Below are positions 29,516-38,802 of a stretch of 64,000 nt of DNA, piece by piece. The stretch covers positions 868,001 to 932,000 of the forward strand of contig JAXHLT010000003.1 in the NCBI GenBank assembly GCA_034521955.1, given 5' to 3'. The position numbers and the translations under genes are program-made. How positions within the stretch are numbered: position 1 is the stretch's first letter; each line of letters starts with the position of its first letter. The DNA is from M55B127 sp034521955. GTDB taxonomy: Bacteria; Bacillota; Halanaerobiia; Halanaerobiales; M55B127. The notes beneath the pieces are model-generated. The model was not told the origin of the DNA. It saw only the letters and a list, made by a program, of their open reading frames with translations, and did no database searches.

Positions 29516-30110
29516 AAATATTATGAAAGTTTTTCTAAAATACTACTTATAAATCTAAATTCAATGAAATTAATGAAAATCCTTCTATTTTTTACATTAA
29601 TTATATAATTAGACAATTTAGGGGATAACCCTAACAAGAACAAAAGCAAAACATGGGACTTAACCTTTAATTCCTGTAATAATCTTTTGCTCTGCTTTCT
29701 AATAAATTGTAAATATTTATCAAATTATTGATATTTTAATATCCGTCTTAAAACTTGTTATATTAGTAACTTTACCAAATAAACATAACTTTTTTGAAGT
29801 CGGCAAATAAATTTGAACCGTCGAATAAAGGCTCTACCGGCTGAGATACCTATACACAAATATGCTCAATTAGTTTTTTAATTTGTGCTTGAAATAACAA
29901 CATATTTTGCTGATAATGTAAATTTAATATTTTAAAAGTAAAAAAATATTAATAAGAAAGCCTTTATTAATAAAATATAGAAAACAAAAAACTATAGATT
30001 ACAAATAAATAATTTATTTTTAGATTAATTAGAAATAGCAAAGATTATATTAATAAAACAACAATATAATAGTATTATAAAAACAGTTTTAAATCAAATT
30101 TACATGTGAA
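29516..30110 (-). other. Intergenic region with a tRNA-like remnant
   Basis: Mostly featureless. At 29797-29856 the minus strand reads GTATCTCAGCCGGTAGAGC, a typical D arm, followed at once by GACGGTTCAAAT and TTGCCGAC, a T loop and acceptor 3' half. The anticodon arm is missing and the T stem does not pair, so this looks like a deleted tRNA (Thr- or Phe-like), possibly an old integration scar. Confidence 0.45.
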
Positions 30111-30148
30111 AAACCTCAAATCAGAAATCCAATCCTAACTTGAGGTTT
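30111..30148 (-). terminator. Terminator of the heliorhodopsin gene
   Basis: Stem AAACCTCAA/TTGAGGTTT with a 20-nt loop, followed on the minus strand by a short T run, 31 nt past the stop codon. Confidence 0.65.
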
Positions 30149-30178
30149 AATAAACTCTCTCTATATGTTTATTTAATT

Positions 30179-30937
30179 TTACATAAGAGTACCGGAAAAA
30201 ACTTGCCAAGCAAGAATTGATTTTGCTACTAAGCTTAAAATAATATATACTTTTTCTCCATATAGATAATCTTTCCATGCTCCTACTTTTTTATACTGGA
30301 GTAACTGATTAACAGCAAAAATATTAAAAAATACAAACATAGAAACAAAGATCCAAATAACAAAAGCAGGTATACCTACCGGTGATTTATTGCTGGCGGT
30401 AATTAATCTAATAAATATAGTGATCCAGGGAGCAATTCCTGCTATACAACCAAAAATAAAGGGAGTCCATACTACCTTTTTTGTTTTTTGATTATATAAT
30501 TCCATAATCCAGCCAAAAAATATCATTGATGCATTAACAATAAATAATGTTATTAATACTCCAATATCTGTAATTCCTACTAACATAGCAATTATTATTA
30601 TCATCAATGAACTGCTTAAAGAATACTCAATCCAACGTGCTCGATTAATATTATTTTTTAAATTTTCGATATACCATTGGTAGGCAAATGTAGAAACTGC
30701 AAAGTGAGCTATAGAAGATAAAAACATAAATAATGCTACAAGCAAACCTAATCTAATATCAAAAAATGCTTCAGTCCCCATACTGGTTGTCCCTGGGGGT
30801 CCCATCATATAAGAACCTGTTACTGTAATTATGAAATCTGTACTTAACCAAACCATTAATATAGCCTGGATTAAATGTACAAACCCCATAATTAAATTAA
30901 ATTTTCTTAACCCTTTATACTTAACAACTTTGTTCAC
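30179..30937 (-). CDS. Heliorhodopsin
   Basis: 252 residues, seven membrane helices. Helix 7 reads YIILSLVAKSILAWQVF; the Lys at 239 is the retinal Schiff-base residue. Helix 3 has RARWIEYSLSSSLM; Glu104 matches the counterion Glu107 of heliorhodopsin 48C12. His21 and His78 match its His23 and His80. Heliorhodopsins bind retinal with reversed membrane topology (N-terminus inside), and their function is unsettled. GTG start with AGGAGG 8 nt upstream. Single gene with its own terminator; no carotenoid or retinal synthesis gene is nearby, so retinal must come from elsewhere. Confidence 0.93.
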   Translation of the reverse strand: MNKVVKYKGLRKFNLIMGFVHLIQAILMVWLSTDFIITVTGSYMMGPPGTTSMGTEAFFDIRLGLLVALFMFLSSIAHFAVSTFAYQWYIENLKNNINRARWIEYSLSSSLMIIIIAMLVGITDIGVLITLFIVNASMIFFGWIMELYNQKTKKVVWTPFIFGCIAGIAPWITIFIRLITASNKSPVGIPAFVIWIFVSMFVFFNIFAVNQLLQYKKVGAWKDYLYGEKVYIILSLVAKSILAWQVFSGTLM

Positions 30938-31262
30938 TTTGATAACCTCCTGTTAAAAAAACAAACTTGAACATTATATTACTTATTTGCATAGAAATTA
31001 TAAATATCCTTTATTGAAAAATATAATGTTTTAGGTAAAAGGATTGGAGGTCAAAAGATTTAAATCTCCTTATTAACTACAATACATAGGAACATGATCA
31101 ACCAGATTTATAAATTCCACCTAAAATCTTCTTATGACTTCGGTTCCTTTTTGTTTAAAGATCTTTTGCTTATACTGTCATTTAATATTTTTAGTTTAAC
31201 TGGTTTTCTTTTTTTTGATTTTCATTATTTTTCAGACTATAAATATTTCCTATATTAAATAT
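30938..31262. other. Intergenic region
   Basis: No gene or clear regulatory element seen. It lies between the heliorhodopsin start and the end of the xylose operon; no strong terminator for xylB was found. Confidence 0.4.
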
Positions 31263-32765
31263 TTAAGAACTTAGGCTGTGCTGTGCAAAGTTTTCTTTTA
31301 AACTCTTATATAAACTTTGATAAATATTGTAATTATGATCATATGTTTTATAATTACTCTGATTTGGGTGAATAGTCTTTACCACTTTAATAAATCTTTT
31401 TTCTGCTTCTTCAAAGTTTTCGAATATATCAATCCCTACTCCAGCAATCAAAGCTGCTCCAAAAGCAGGACCTTCTTCGATATTTATTAGATTAACCTCT
31501 TTTTTAAATACATCTGCAATAATTTGACACCATAAATTACTTTTTGCACCACCACCTATTAATCTAATTTGTTCTATCTTAATTTCTTTCTCTTTTATCA
31601 ATTCATATGAATCTTTAAGTCCAAATGCTACACCTTCCATAGTACTTCTTACTAAATCTTTAACTTCATGATTATATGATAGTCCAAAAAATACACCTCT
31701 GGCATTGGGATCTGCATGTGGAGTTCTTTCTCCATTTAGATATGGCAAAAAGATGATACCATTACTTCCTGGTTTTGATTTTTCAGCCAATTGATTTAGA
31801 TTATCTATGCTATATCTGTTATCATACATCTTTTCTTTTAACCAGTTAAAAGAACTTGCTGCTGAAAGCATTACCCCCATCATATAGTATTTATCCGGAT
31901 AGGCATGATTGAACAGATGAATCCTTCCTTTTTTATCAGGAGTTGGTCTATTACTTTGAGCTAGTACAACACCCGATGTTCCAATACTAACCATCACTCT
32001 TCCATCTTTAATTATTCCACTTCCTAATGCCCCACAGGCATTATCTGCACCACCAGCTAGAACAGGTGTGCCTTCTTTTAAACCAGTCACTTTTTTTGCT
32101 TCATTTGTTATATAACCAGCTATATCAGTTGAATCAAGAGACTCAGGAAGAATTGACTTGTCTATATTGAGTACTTCTAAAATTTTACTTGACCACTTTT
32201 TATTTTTAACATCAAATAATAGAGTCCCTGCATTATCAGAAACTTCACTTTTAATTTCACCGGTTAATTTATATCTTATAAAATCTTTTGGCATCATTAT
32301 ATGCTTTATTTTTTTATAATTTTCAGGTTCATTTTCTCTTATCCACAATAATTTTGGAGCAGTAAAACCCTCAAGTGCTGGATTAGAAACTACACTAATT
32401 AACTCTTCTAAACCACCTATTTTATTATATATTTCTTTACACTGCTTATTAGTCCTGGTATCATTCCAGAGTATGGCTGGTCTAATAACATTTTTGTTTT
32501 TATCAAGCATAACCAAACTATGCATCTGTCCTGTGAGACTTATAGCAGCTATATTTAAAGGATTAATATCATTTTCTTTTATTAGTTTTTTTAACGTTTT
32601 CTTCGTAGCGTTCCACCAATCATTGGGATTTTGTTCAGACCACCCATGTTGTGGAGAATATATAGGGTAAGTATTTGTTTCTGTAGCAATTATTTTTCCT
32701 GAGGAAGAAATTAAAATAATTTTCACATTAGTTGTTCCAATATCTATACCTATTAAATATTCCAT
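31263..32765 (-). CDS. xylB: Xylulokinase
   Basis: 500 residues of the FGGY kinase family: IGIDIGTTNVKIILI at the N-terminus, SLTGQMHSLVMLD and AILWNDTRT (substrate-site Asp), and GGGAKSNLWCQI in the C-terminal ATP domain. It phosphorylates D-xylulose to xylulose 5-phosphate for the pentose phosphate pathway. The length equals the usual xylulokinase. It is the last gene of the operon, 24 nt after xylA, with AAGGAAG before ATG. No frameshift. Confidence 0.95.
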   Translation of the reverse strand: MEYLIGIDIGTTNVKIILISSSGKIIATETNTYPIYSPQHGWSEQNPNDWWNATKKTLKKLIKENDINPLNIAAISLTGQMHSLVMLDKNKNVIRPAILWNDTRTNKQCKEIYNKIGGLEELISVVSNPALEGFTAPKLLWIRENEPENYKKIKHIMMPKDFIRYKLTGEIKSEVSDNAGTLLFDVKNKKWSSKILEVLNIDKSILPESLDSTDIAGYITNEAKKVTGLKEGTPVLAGGADNACGALGSGIIKDGRVMVSIGTSGVVLAQSNRPTPDKKGRIHLFNHAYPDKYYMMGVMLSAASSFNWLKEKMYDNRYSIDNLNQLAEKSKPGSNGIIFLPYLNGERTPHADPNARGVFFGLSYNHEVKDLVRSTMEGVAFGLKDSYELIKEKEIKIEQIRLIGGGAKSNLWCQIIADVFKKEVNLINIEEGPAFGAALIAGVGIDIFENFEEAEKRFIKVVKTIHPNQSNYKTYDHNYNIYQSLYKSLKENFAQHSLSS

Positions 32766-32789
32766 ATATCTTCCTTCTTTCTTTAAATT

Positions 32790-34118
32790 TTAACTAATAT
32801 CAAAAATATATTGATTTAAAATTGCTTCCAACATCTCTTGTCTACCTGAACTTGTTTTTATTTCTTCTTCCTTTTTTTCTAATATATACTTTGAAAGAGA
32901 TTCAAAGTCTTCTTTCCCATCTATAATTCTCGAACCTATATTTTTATTATAGCTATCATATCTATCTTTTATAAAACTATCTAAAGCCTGATCCTCTATA
33001 ATCCTAGAAGCTATCGTTAAACCACGTGCATAACTATCCATTCCTAAAATATGTCCATAAATTAGATCTTCTGGATTTGTAGAAGATCTTCTGACTTTGG
33101 CATCAAAGTTTAATCCACCAGGACTGATTCCACCATTATTCAATATTTCATACATCGCAAGTGTAGTCGTATATACGTTTGAAGGAAATTGATCTGTATC
33201 CCAACCAAGTAATAAATCACCTTGGTTAATATCAACACTTCCTAATAAATTATTAATTCTTGCCAATCTCAATTCATGTTGGAAATTATGTCCAGCTAAT
33301 GTAGCATGGTTTGCTTCAATATTAATCTTAAAATGTTTTTCTAAATTATATTTCTTTAAAAATAAAATCACATTTGCTACATCAAAATCGTATTGATGTT
33401 TAGTTGGTTCTTTAGGCTTTGGTTCAATTAAAAATTGTCCTTTAAAACCAATCTTTTCAGCATAGTCTACTGCCATTGTCAGAAATCTTGCCATATTATC
33501 CTGCTCTAAAGCCATATTTGTATTTAATAAGGTTTCATATCCTTCTCTTCCACCCCAAAAAACATAGTTTTCTCCACCTAATTTTTTGGTTATATCTAAT
33601 GCTTTTTTTACTTGAGCAGCCGCATATGCAAAAACCTCAGAATTTGGAGAAGTAGCAGCACCGTTGGCATATCTAGGATGATTAAATAGATTGGCTGTAC
33701 CCCAAAGTAGTTTTATACCGGTTTCATCCATCAATTCTTCTATTACTTCTGCAATTTTTTCTAAATTATAATTTGATTCTTTTAAAGAATCACCTGCTGG
33801 AGCTATATCTCTATCATGGAAACAAAAATATTGAACACCAAGCTTATCCATAAACTCAAAAGCTCCTCTGGCTTTAGTAACTGCTGCATCTAGATTATCA
33901 TCTATACTATCCCAAGGTTTTACTAAAGTTCCATCTCCAAACATATCACTTCCATCACTTGCAAATGTATGCCAATATGCTACAGCAAACCTTAAAATAT
34001 CTTTCATTTTTTTACCATTTATTTCTTTATCAGGTTGATAATATTTAAAGGAAAAAAGATTACTACTATTTGGTCCTTCATATTTTACTTGAGGAAGATT
34101 TGGAAATATATCTGACAT
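32790..34118 (-). CDS. xylA: Xylose isomerase
   Basis: 442 residues, class II xylose isomerase. Visible signatures: AYWHTFASDGSDMFG, CFHDRDIAP (catalytic His), WGGREGYE, LIEPKPKEPTKHQYDFD (metal Glu), NIEANHATLAGH and DINQGD/WDTDQFP (metal ligands). It converts D-xylose to D-xylulose in the cytoplasm; the product goes to XylB encoded next. ATG with GAGGAG upstream. Preceded by a strong intercistronic hairpin that separates it from the binding-protein gene. Confidence 0.97.
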   Translation of the reverse strand: MSDIFPNLPQVKYEGPNSSNLFSFKYYQPDKEINGKKMKDILRFAVAYWHTFASDGSDMFGDGTLVKPWDSIDDNLDAAVTKARGAFEFMDKLGVQYFCFHDRDIAPAGDSLKESNYNLEKIAEVIEELMDETGIKLLWGTANLFNHPRYANGAATSPNSEVFAYAAAQVKKALDITKKLGGENYVFWGGREGYETLLNTNMALEQDNMARFLTMAVDYAEKIGFKGQFLIEPKPKEPTKHQYDFDVANVILFLKKYNLEKHFKINIEANHATLAGHNFQHELRLARINNLLGSVDINQGDLLLGWDTDQFPSNVYTTTLAMYEILNNGGISPGGLNFDAKVRRSSTNPEDLIYGHILGMDSYARGLTIASRIIEDQALDSFIKDRYDSYNKNIGSRIIDGKEDFESLSKYILEKKEEEIKTSSGRQEMLEAILNQYIFDIS

Positions 34119-34181
34119 AAAAAAACTCCTCTCTATTTAATTCGTATTTTATGTGCTAAAACTAATCTGATTAAAATAGTT

Positions 34182-34211
34182 AAGGGCACTTAGTGAACAC
34201 TAAGTGCCCTT
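34182..34211 (-). promoter_or_regulatory. Strong hairpin between binding-protein gene and xylA
   Basis: 14-bp perfect inverted repeat AAGGGCACTTAGTG. On the minus (coding) strand no T run follows, so it probably protects the upstream binding-protein message or causes partial termination, letting that protein be made in excess over XylAB. Confidence 0.7.
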
Positions 34212-34221
34212 TTTTAATTAT

Positions 34222-35193
34222 CTAAAATACAGAATCTGGGTAGTAATAGTCTTCAGCATTTTCTTCAGTTACTAATTCAGCTCTTAGAATTATCTCTGAA
34301 GGTAGTTCGTTTTGATAGAAACCATCTAGTTTTTCACCAAGCATTGCTTTAACACCCATGCTTATACCAGTAGCTATCATAGAAGGCGGATATGTTACAT
34401 CTGCCCTAACTAATGGATTTCCATCCATAATCATTTTGATTATATCTTTAGAACCAGCACCACCTAGAAATATTTTAATATCATCTCTGCCTGATTCCTT
34501 ATAAGCTTGTAATACACCTTTAAGCACATCGTCATCTTGTGCCCAAACGGCATCAATATTATCATATTTTTGTAAGTAATTTTCCATTATTTCTAAACCT
34601 TTTTGAGTTGACCAGTTAGCAGGTTGTGAATCTAAAATATTAATATCTGGATAATTCGCCATTACTTGCTCAAATGCTTCTACACGTTCAGTGTTAATTA
34701 CACAAGGAATTCCTTCTAATACAACTATATCGCCTTGCCCGTTAAGTTCTTTTGCCATCCATTCACCACTAACTCTTCCTAATCCAGGATTATCACCAGC
34801 TACATACATATCAGAAACCGGTTCTGTTAATCCCCTATCTACAGATACTATATAAATACCTTGTTCATAAGCTTGTTTTACAATTGGAGTCAAGGGTGCT
34901 GAATCATGTGCTAATATTACTAAAGCATCTATGTCTTTTATCATTAGATCTTCTACAACACTAACTTGGGTTGCAGGTGAATCAGCTGTTTCTAAAAAGA
35001 AAGTAATATTGTCAGTTTTTGCTTCCCAATCTGCAATTGCCTGTTGAGCCCAATAAACAATACCACCGGTCCAACCGTGATCAGCTGATGGAATTGTTAC
35101 ACCAATCCTAATTTCTTCTTGAGCAAAACTAAAAGTAGATAAGCCTAAAGAAAGTACCATTACTAAGGTCAAAATTAATACTAATTTTTTCAT
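34222..35193 (-). CDS. Sugar ABC transporter substrate-binding protein (xylose type)
   Basis: 323 residues. Signal peptide (ILTLVMVLSLGLSTFSFA) followed by a periplasmic-binding-protein type 1 fold: IGVTIPSADHGWTGGIVYW, VILAHDSAPLTP, SVDRGL, WAQDDDVLKGVLQAY. This matches ribose/xylose binding proteins. It captures the pentose outside the membrane for the permease and ATPase encoded upstream. GGAGGA before ATG. Xylose is inferred from the XylA and XylB neighbours; no lipobox cysteine is seen. Confidence 0.9.
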   Translation of the reverse strand: MKKLVLILTLVMVLSLGLSTFSFAQEEIRIGVTIPSADHGWTGGIVYWAQQAIADWEAKTDNITFFLETADSPATQVSVVEDLMIKDIDALVILAHDSAPLTPIVKQAYEQGIYIVSVDRGLTEPVSDMYVAGDNPGLGRVSGEWMAKELNGQGDIVVLEGIPCVINTERVEAFEQVMANYPDINILDSQPANWSTQKGLEIMENYLQKYDNIDAVWAQDDDVLKGVLQAYKESGRDDIKIFLGGAGSKDIIKMIMDGNPLVRADVTYPPSMIATGISMGVKAMLGEKLDGFYQNELPSEIILRAELVTEENAEDYYYPDSVF

Positions 35194-35263
35194 TAATTAT
35201 TCCTCCTTTTTTTGTTTGAAAAAATTAATTTCTTATATAACCCCCTTTTTACCTTTAATTTTT

Positions 35264-36250
35264 TTATTCTTTATTCCTTTGAATTAATACAGCACCAATA
35301 ATTACTAAACCTTTTACAGTTCCCTGTAAATATGGTGATACACCCATCATATTTAACATATTATTTACAATACCTAATATGATTGCTCCAATTAATGTTC
35401 CAACCATTGAACCATTACCACCGGACATCGCTGTTCCACCTATTATTACAGCTGCTATAGCGTCAAGCTCATATCCGGTTCCTGCACCTGAAGAACTAAT
35501 CGAATTCAAGCGAGAGGAAAGTAGAACTGAAGTAATTCCAACATTTATTCCAACTATAACATAGGCAAAAAATTTAATTAATTTGACTTTTATTGCTGAA
35601 TATCTTGCAACTTTTTGATTTGAACCTACTGCACAAATATATCTTCCATATTTGGTGTGATTTAATACAATAGTGTAAAATACTGTTAGTCCAATAAAAA
35701 TCCAGACCGGAATAGGAAGTTTTAAAAAATACCCCATTCCTAATTGGGGAAATATAGTACTTGTTGATCTAAATTCACTGGCACCACTAATATATAATGT
35801 CAAAGACCTATATATTGACATCGTACCTAAAGTTACAATAAAAGGAGCAACATTCCATTTAGTAATAACAAAACCATTTGCTGCTCCTAATACAGCACCT
35901 ATTAAGATACCGACTATAATTGCCATAAATATTGCAAAATAACCACCACCGAAATAGTTTAAAGTCATAACAACAAATCCACCTGCTAAAGCAGTCATAG
36001 AACCGACTGATAAATCTATTCCAGCAGAAATAATAACAAAAGTCATACCTAAAGCAATTATTCCTGTATAAGATACCTGTCTTAAAATATTGGTAAGGTT
36101 TCTAATTTTTAAAAAATAGGGACTGGCAAAAGAAGAAATAATAAAAAGTACAATCAATGCTATTAACGGCCCATATTTTTCAAGGTTAATATTTTTAATT
36201 AATTCCCAAAAATTATTAGTTTTCATTTTTTTTATATTTTTCAATATCAA
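35264..36250 (-). CDS. Sugar ABC transporter permease (RbsC/XylH type)
   Basis: 328 residues with about nine membrane helices and the family hallmarks GMTFVIISAGIDLSVGSM, GAANGFVITKW and the EAA-like loop ending AVIIGGTAMSGGNGSMVG. The chosen TTG overlaps the stop of the ATPase gene and has GAGAGGTG upstream; an ATG eight codons later is an alternative. Forms the membrane channel of the pentose importer. Confidence 0.92.
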   Translation of the reverse strand: MILKNIKKMKTNNFWELIKNINLEKYGPLIALIVLFIISSFASPYFLKIRNLTNILRQVSYTGIIALGMTFVIISAGIDLSVGSMTALAGGFVVMTLNYFGGGYFAIFMAIIVGILIGAVLGAANGFVITKWNVAPFIVTLGTMSIYRSLTLYISGASEFRSTSTIFPQLGMGYFLKLPIPVWIFIGLTVFYTIVLNHTKYGRYICAVGSNQKVARYSAIKVKLIKFFAYVIVGINVGITSVLLSSRLNSISSSGAGTGYELDAIAAVIIGGTAMSGGNGSMVGTLIGAIILGIVNNMLNMMGVSPYLQGTVKGLVIIGAVLIQRNKE

Positions 36251-37752
36251 ATAGCACCTCTCTTTACTCCAGTAGCATGATACATTATTTCTTCCTCGTT
36301 GATATGATCTCCCTCTAAAATACCAGTGATTTTTCCGGATCTCATTACCACAACTCTACTACACATTCCTATAATCTCTTCCAACTCAGAAGATATAAAT
36401 ATTACTGAAATCCCTGATTTCACTAATTCTTGAATAAAGTTAAATATCTCCATTTTAGCATTGACATCGATCCCTCTTGTCGGTTCATCGAATATTATTA
36501 TATTGGGTTCAATATCTAAACATTTTGAAAAAGATACTTTTTGTTGATTACCTCCACTTAAATATTCTAATTCTATATCTAAAGATGGTGTTTGAATATT
36601 GAATTCATCAATATAATATTTGGCTTTATTCTTTACCTTTTTATGGTTAATCAGTAGTTTTGTATATTCTTTTAAGGATATCAAAGTTATGTTACTTGGA
36701 ATATTAAAGTTTGTTAATATCCCAACCCCCTGTCTATCTTCTGGAAGATAAGCAATATTATTTTTCACCGCTTCAGAAGGAGAATCTATAACTTTCTTTT
36801 CTCCATTTATATATATTTCTCCACTTGTCATTTTTCTTATACCAATAATTGTTTCAGCAAGTTCGGTTCTTCCTGCACCAACTAAACCTGAAAAACCTAA
36901 TATCTCTCCTTTTTTCAAATCAAAAGTTATATTTTCTAATAAACCCTCTACATTCAAATCTTTAACTGATAAAACGGTTTCCTGCTTTGCCTTTATTTTA
37001 GTTGGGAACATTTGATTTAATTCTCTACCAACCATGCGATTTGCCATTTCTTGTTCATTCATATCCTCTGAATTTTCGATACAGACAAATTCCCCATCTC
37101 TTAGAACCATTACTCTATCACATATTTCTTTTACTTCCTTTAGATTATGAGAAATATAAATTATAGTAATCCCTTCTTCAACAAGATCTCTCATTAATTT
37201 AAAAAGAGTCTTTACTTCAAAAGGAGTTAAAACAGTGGTTGGCTCATCCATTATAAGTAGTTTGGAGTTATATGCAATTGCTTTAGCAATCTCTACCATC
37301 TGCTTTTGAGCTACACTCAAATTACTTATTTTTTCATTAGGATCGATCTCAGTATCCATCCTTTTTAAAAACATATTGGTTTTCGATCTCATTTTTTCTT
37401 TATCCAAAATGAATCTATTTTTTTTATATTCCTTACCGAGAAATATGTTCTCATAAACATTTAAATCATTGATCAGGTTAAATTCCTGAGGTATAGTATT
37501 AATCCCAATCCTTTTTGCTTTTTGTACATCCATATCTACTTTTTTGCCTTCAAACTTTACTTCACCTTCAGTTTTATCATAAATTCCATTTAAGATTTTT
37601 ATAAATGTAGACTTGCCAGCACCGTTTTCTCCTATAATTCCAAATATTTCTCCCTTCTTAATTTCAATATTAATATCATTTAACACACGAACCCCCGAAA
37701 ATTCTTTTGATATATTTTTTGTCTCAACTAAAATTTCATTCAACTTCATCAC
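36247..37752 (-). CDS. Sugar ABC transporter ATPase (RbsA/XylG type)
   Basis: 501 residues with two ATPase halves. N half: Walker A GENGAGKST, signature LSVAQKQMVEIAKAI, Walker B LLIMDEPT. C half: degenerate Walker A GLVGAGRTE, signature LSGGNQQKVSFSK, Walker B IIIFDEPTRGID. This is the normal carbohydrate-importer ATPase, with one strong and one weak site. It overlaps the permease gene by 4 nt, so the two are translationally coupled. Confidence 0.94.
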   Translation of the reverse strand: MMKLNEILVETKNISKEFSGVRVLNDINIEIKKGEIFGIIGENGAGKSTFIKILNGIYDKTEGEVKFEGKKVDMDVQKAKRIGINTIPQEFNLINDLNVYENIFLGKEYKKNRFILDKEKMRSKTNMFLKRMDTEIDPNEKISNLSVAQKQMVEIAKAIAYNSKLLIMDEPTTVLTPFEVKTLFKLMRDLVEEGITIIYISHNLKEVKEICDRVMVLRDGEFVCIENSEDMNEQEMANRMVGRELNQMFPTKIKAKQETVLSVKDLNVEGLLENITFDLKKGEILGFSGLVGAGRTELAETIIGIRKMTSGEIYINGEKKVIDSPSEAVKNNIAYLPEDRQGVGILTNFNIPSNITLISLKEYTKLLINHKKVKNKAKYYIDEFNIQTPSLDIELEYLSGGNQQKVSFSKCLDIEPNIIIFDEPTRGIDVNAKMEIFNFIQELVKSGISVIFISSELEEIIGMCSRVVVMRSGKITGILEGDHINEEEIMYHATGVKRGAI

Positions 37753-37786
37753 CTACTTTCTTTAACTGGCTAATTGAACTTTTAGT

Positions 37787-38776
37787 TTAACCTTTCATTG
37801 ATTCATCAAAGGCTGCTTGATTTGGTTTAAAATCAACATTTCTAACAAATTCCAAAGCTTCAGTGGCTCCATAAATTCTGTCCATTCCTGAATCTTCCCA
37901 TTCTACAGATAATGGACCTGTATAATTAATATTGTTGAGTTCTCTAATTATATCCTCAAAGTTTACATCACCATGTCCTAAGGATCTGAAATCCCAGCCC
38001 CTTCTTGGATCTCCAAATGTTAAATGTGATCCTAATATACCCGATTTGCCATCTAGAGTTACAGAAGCATCTTTCATGTGAACATGAAATATTTTTTCTG
38101 GAAAATCTCTAATTAAAAGATGTGGAGTAACACCTTGCCAAATCAAATGACTGGGATCAAAGTTAATACCTAAAGTTTTCCTATTATCAAAGACTTCAAA
38201 TAAGCGCTGTGTAGTATAATAATCATATGCTATTTCGGTTGGATGAACTTCAAGAGCAAACTTTATTCCATATTTATCAAATTCATCAAAAATAGGTGAC
38301 CATAACTTAACTATTTCTTGATAAGCATTTTCTACCATTTCTTCCGAAGTCTGAGGAAAAGAATAAAAGTATTTCCATATAGAAGATCCTGTAAATCCAT
38401 TAACAACTTTTACTCCCATGTTTTTAGCTGCTTTAGCTGTATATTTCATTTCCTGAATAGCCCATTTTCGGATAGCTTCTGGATCTCCCTTTACTTTATC
38501 GGGGACAAAATTATCTAATCTAGGGTCATAAAGAGCACCAACACATTGACCTGCTAGATGAGCACCAAGTGCATGGCATTCTAAATTGTATTTTTCTAAT
38601 AAATTCTTTCTATCTTTAATATATTGTTCATCTTCTGCTGCCCTTTTAACATCCATGTGATCTCCCCAACAGGCAATCTCTAAACCATCATAACCAATAT
38701 CACTCATTAATTCACATACTTTTTCAAATTCTAAATCTGCCCATTGACCGGTAAATATTGTAACTGGTCTTGTCAT
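37787..38776 (-). CDS. Sugar phosphate isomerase/epimerase (TIM barrel, AP endonuclease 2 family)
   Basis: 329 residues. The metal site is visible as Glu in FALEVHPTEIAYD, Asp/His in NFDPSHLIWQG, His in VHMKDA and Glu in LSVEWEDSG. These are the ligands of the xylose-isomerase-like TIM-barrel family. The exact sugar is not predictable. It is encoded between the oxidoreductase and the transporter, so it probably acts on an imported sugar or its oxidised form, for example a keto-sugar made by the oxidoreductase. ATG with AGGAGGAG upstream. Confidence 0.88.
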   Translation of the reverse strand: MTRPVTIFTGQWADLEFEKVCELMSDIGYDGLEIACWGDHMDVKRAAEDEQYIKDRKNLLEKYNLECHALGAHLAGQCVGALYDPRLDNFVPDKVKGDPEAIRKWAIQEMKYTAKAAKNMGVKVVNGFTGSSIWKYFYSFPQTSEEMVENAYQEIVKLWSPIFDEFDKYGIKFALEVHPTEIAYDYYTTQRLFEVFDNRKTLGINFDPSHLIWQGVTPHLLIRDFPEKIFHVHMKDASVTLDGKSGILGSHLTFGDPRRGWDFRSLGHGDVNFEDIIRELNNINYTGPLSVEWEDSGMDRIYGATEALEFVRNVDFKPNQAAFDESMKG

Positions 38777-38802
38777 GATTACTCCTCCTTATATTTTTAT
38801 TA

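Noticed and set aside
29797..29860. GGCTGAGATACC on the plus strand, resembling a TPP riboswitch
   Set aside because: The second conserved TPP segments do not follow it; the complementary strand reads much better as tRNA D-arm and T-arm sequence.
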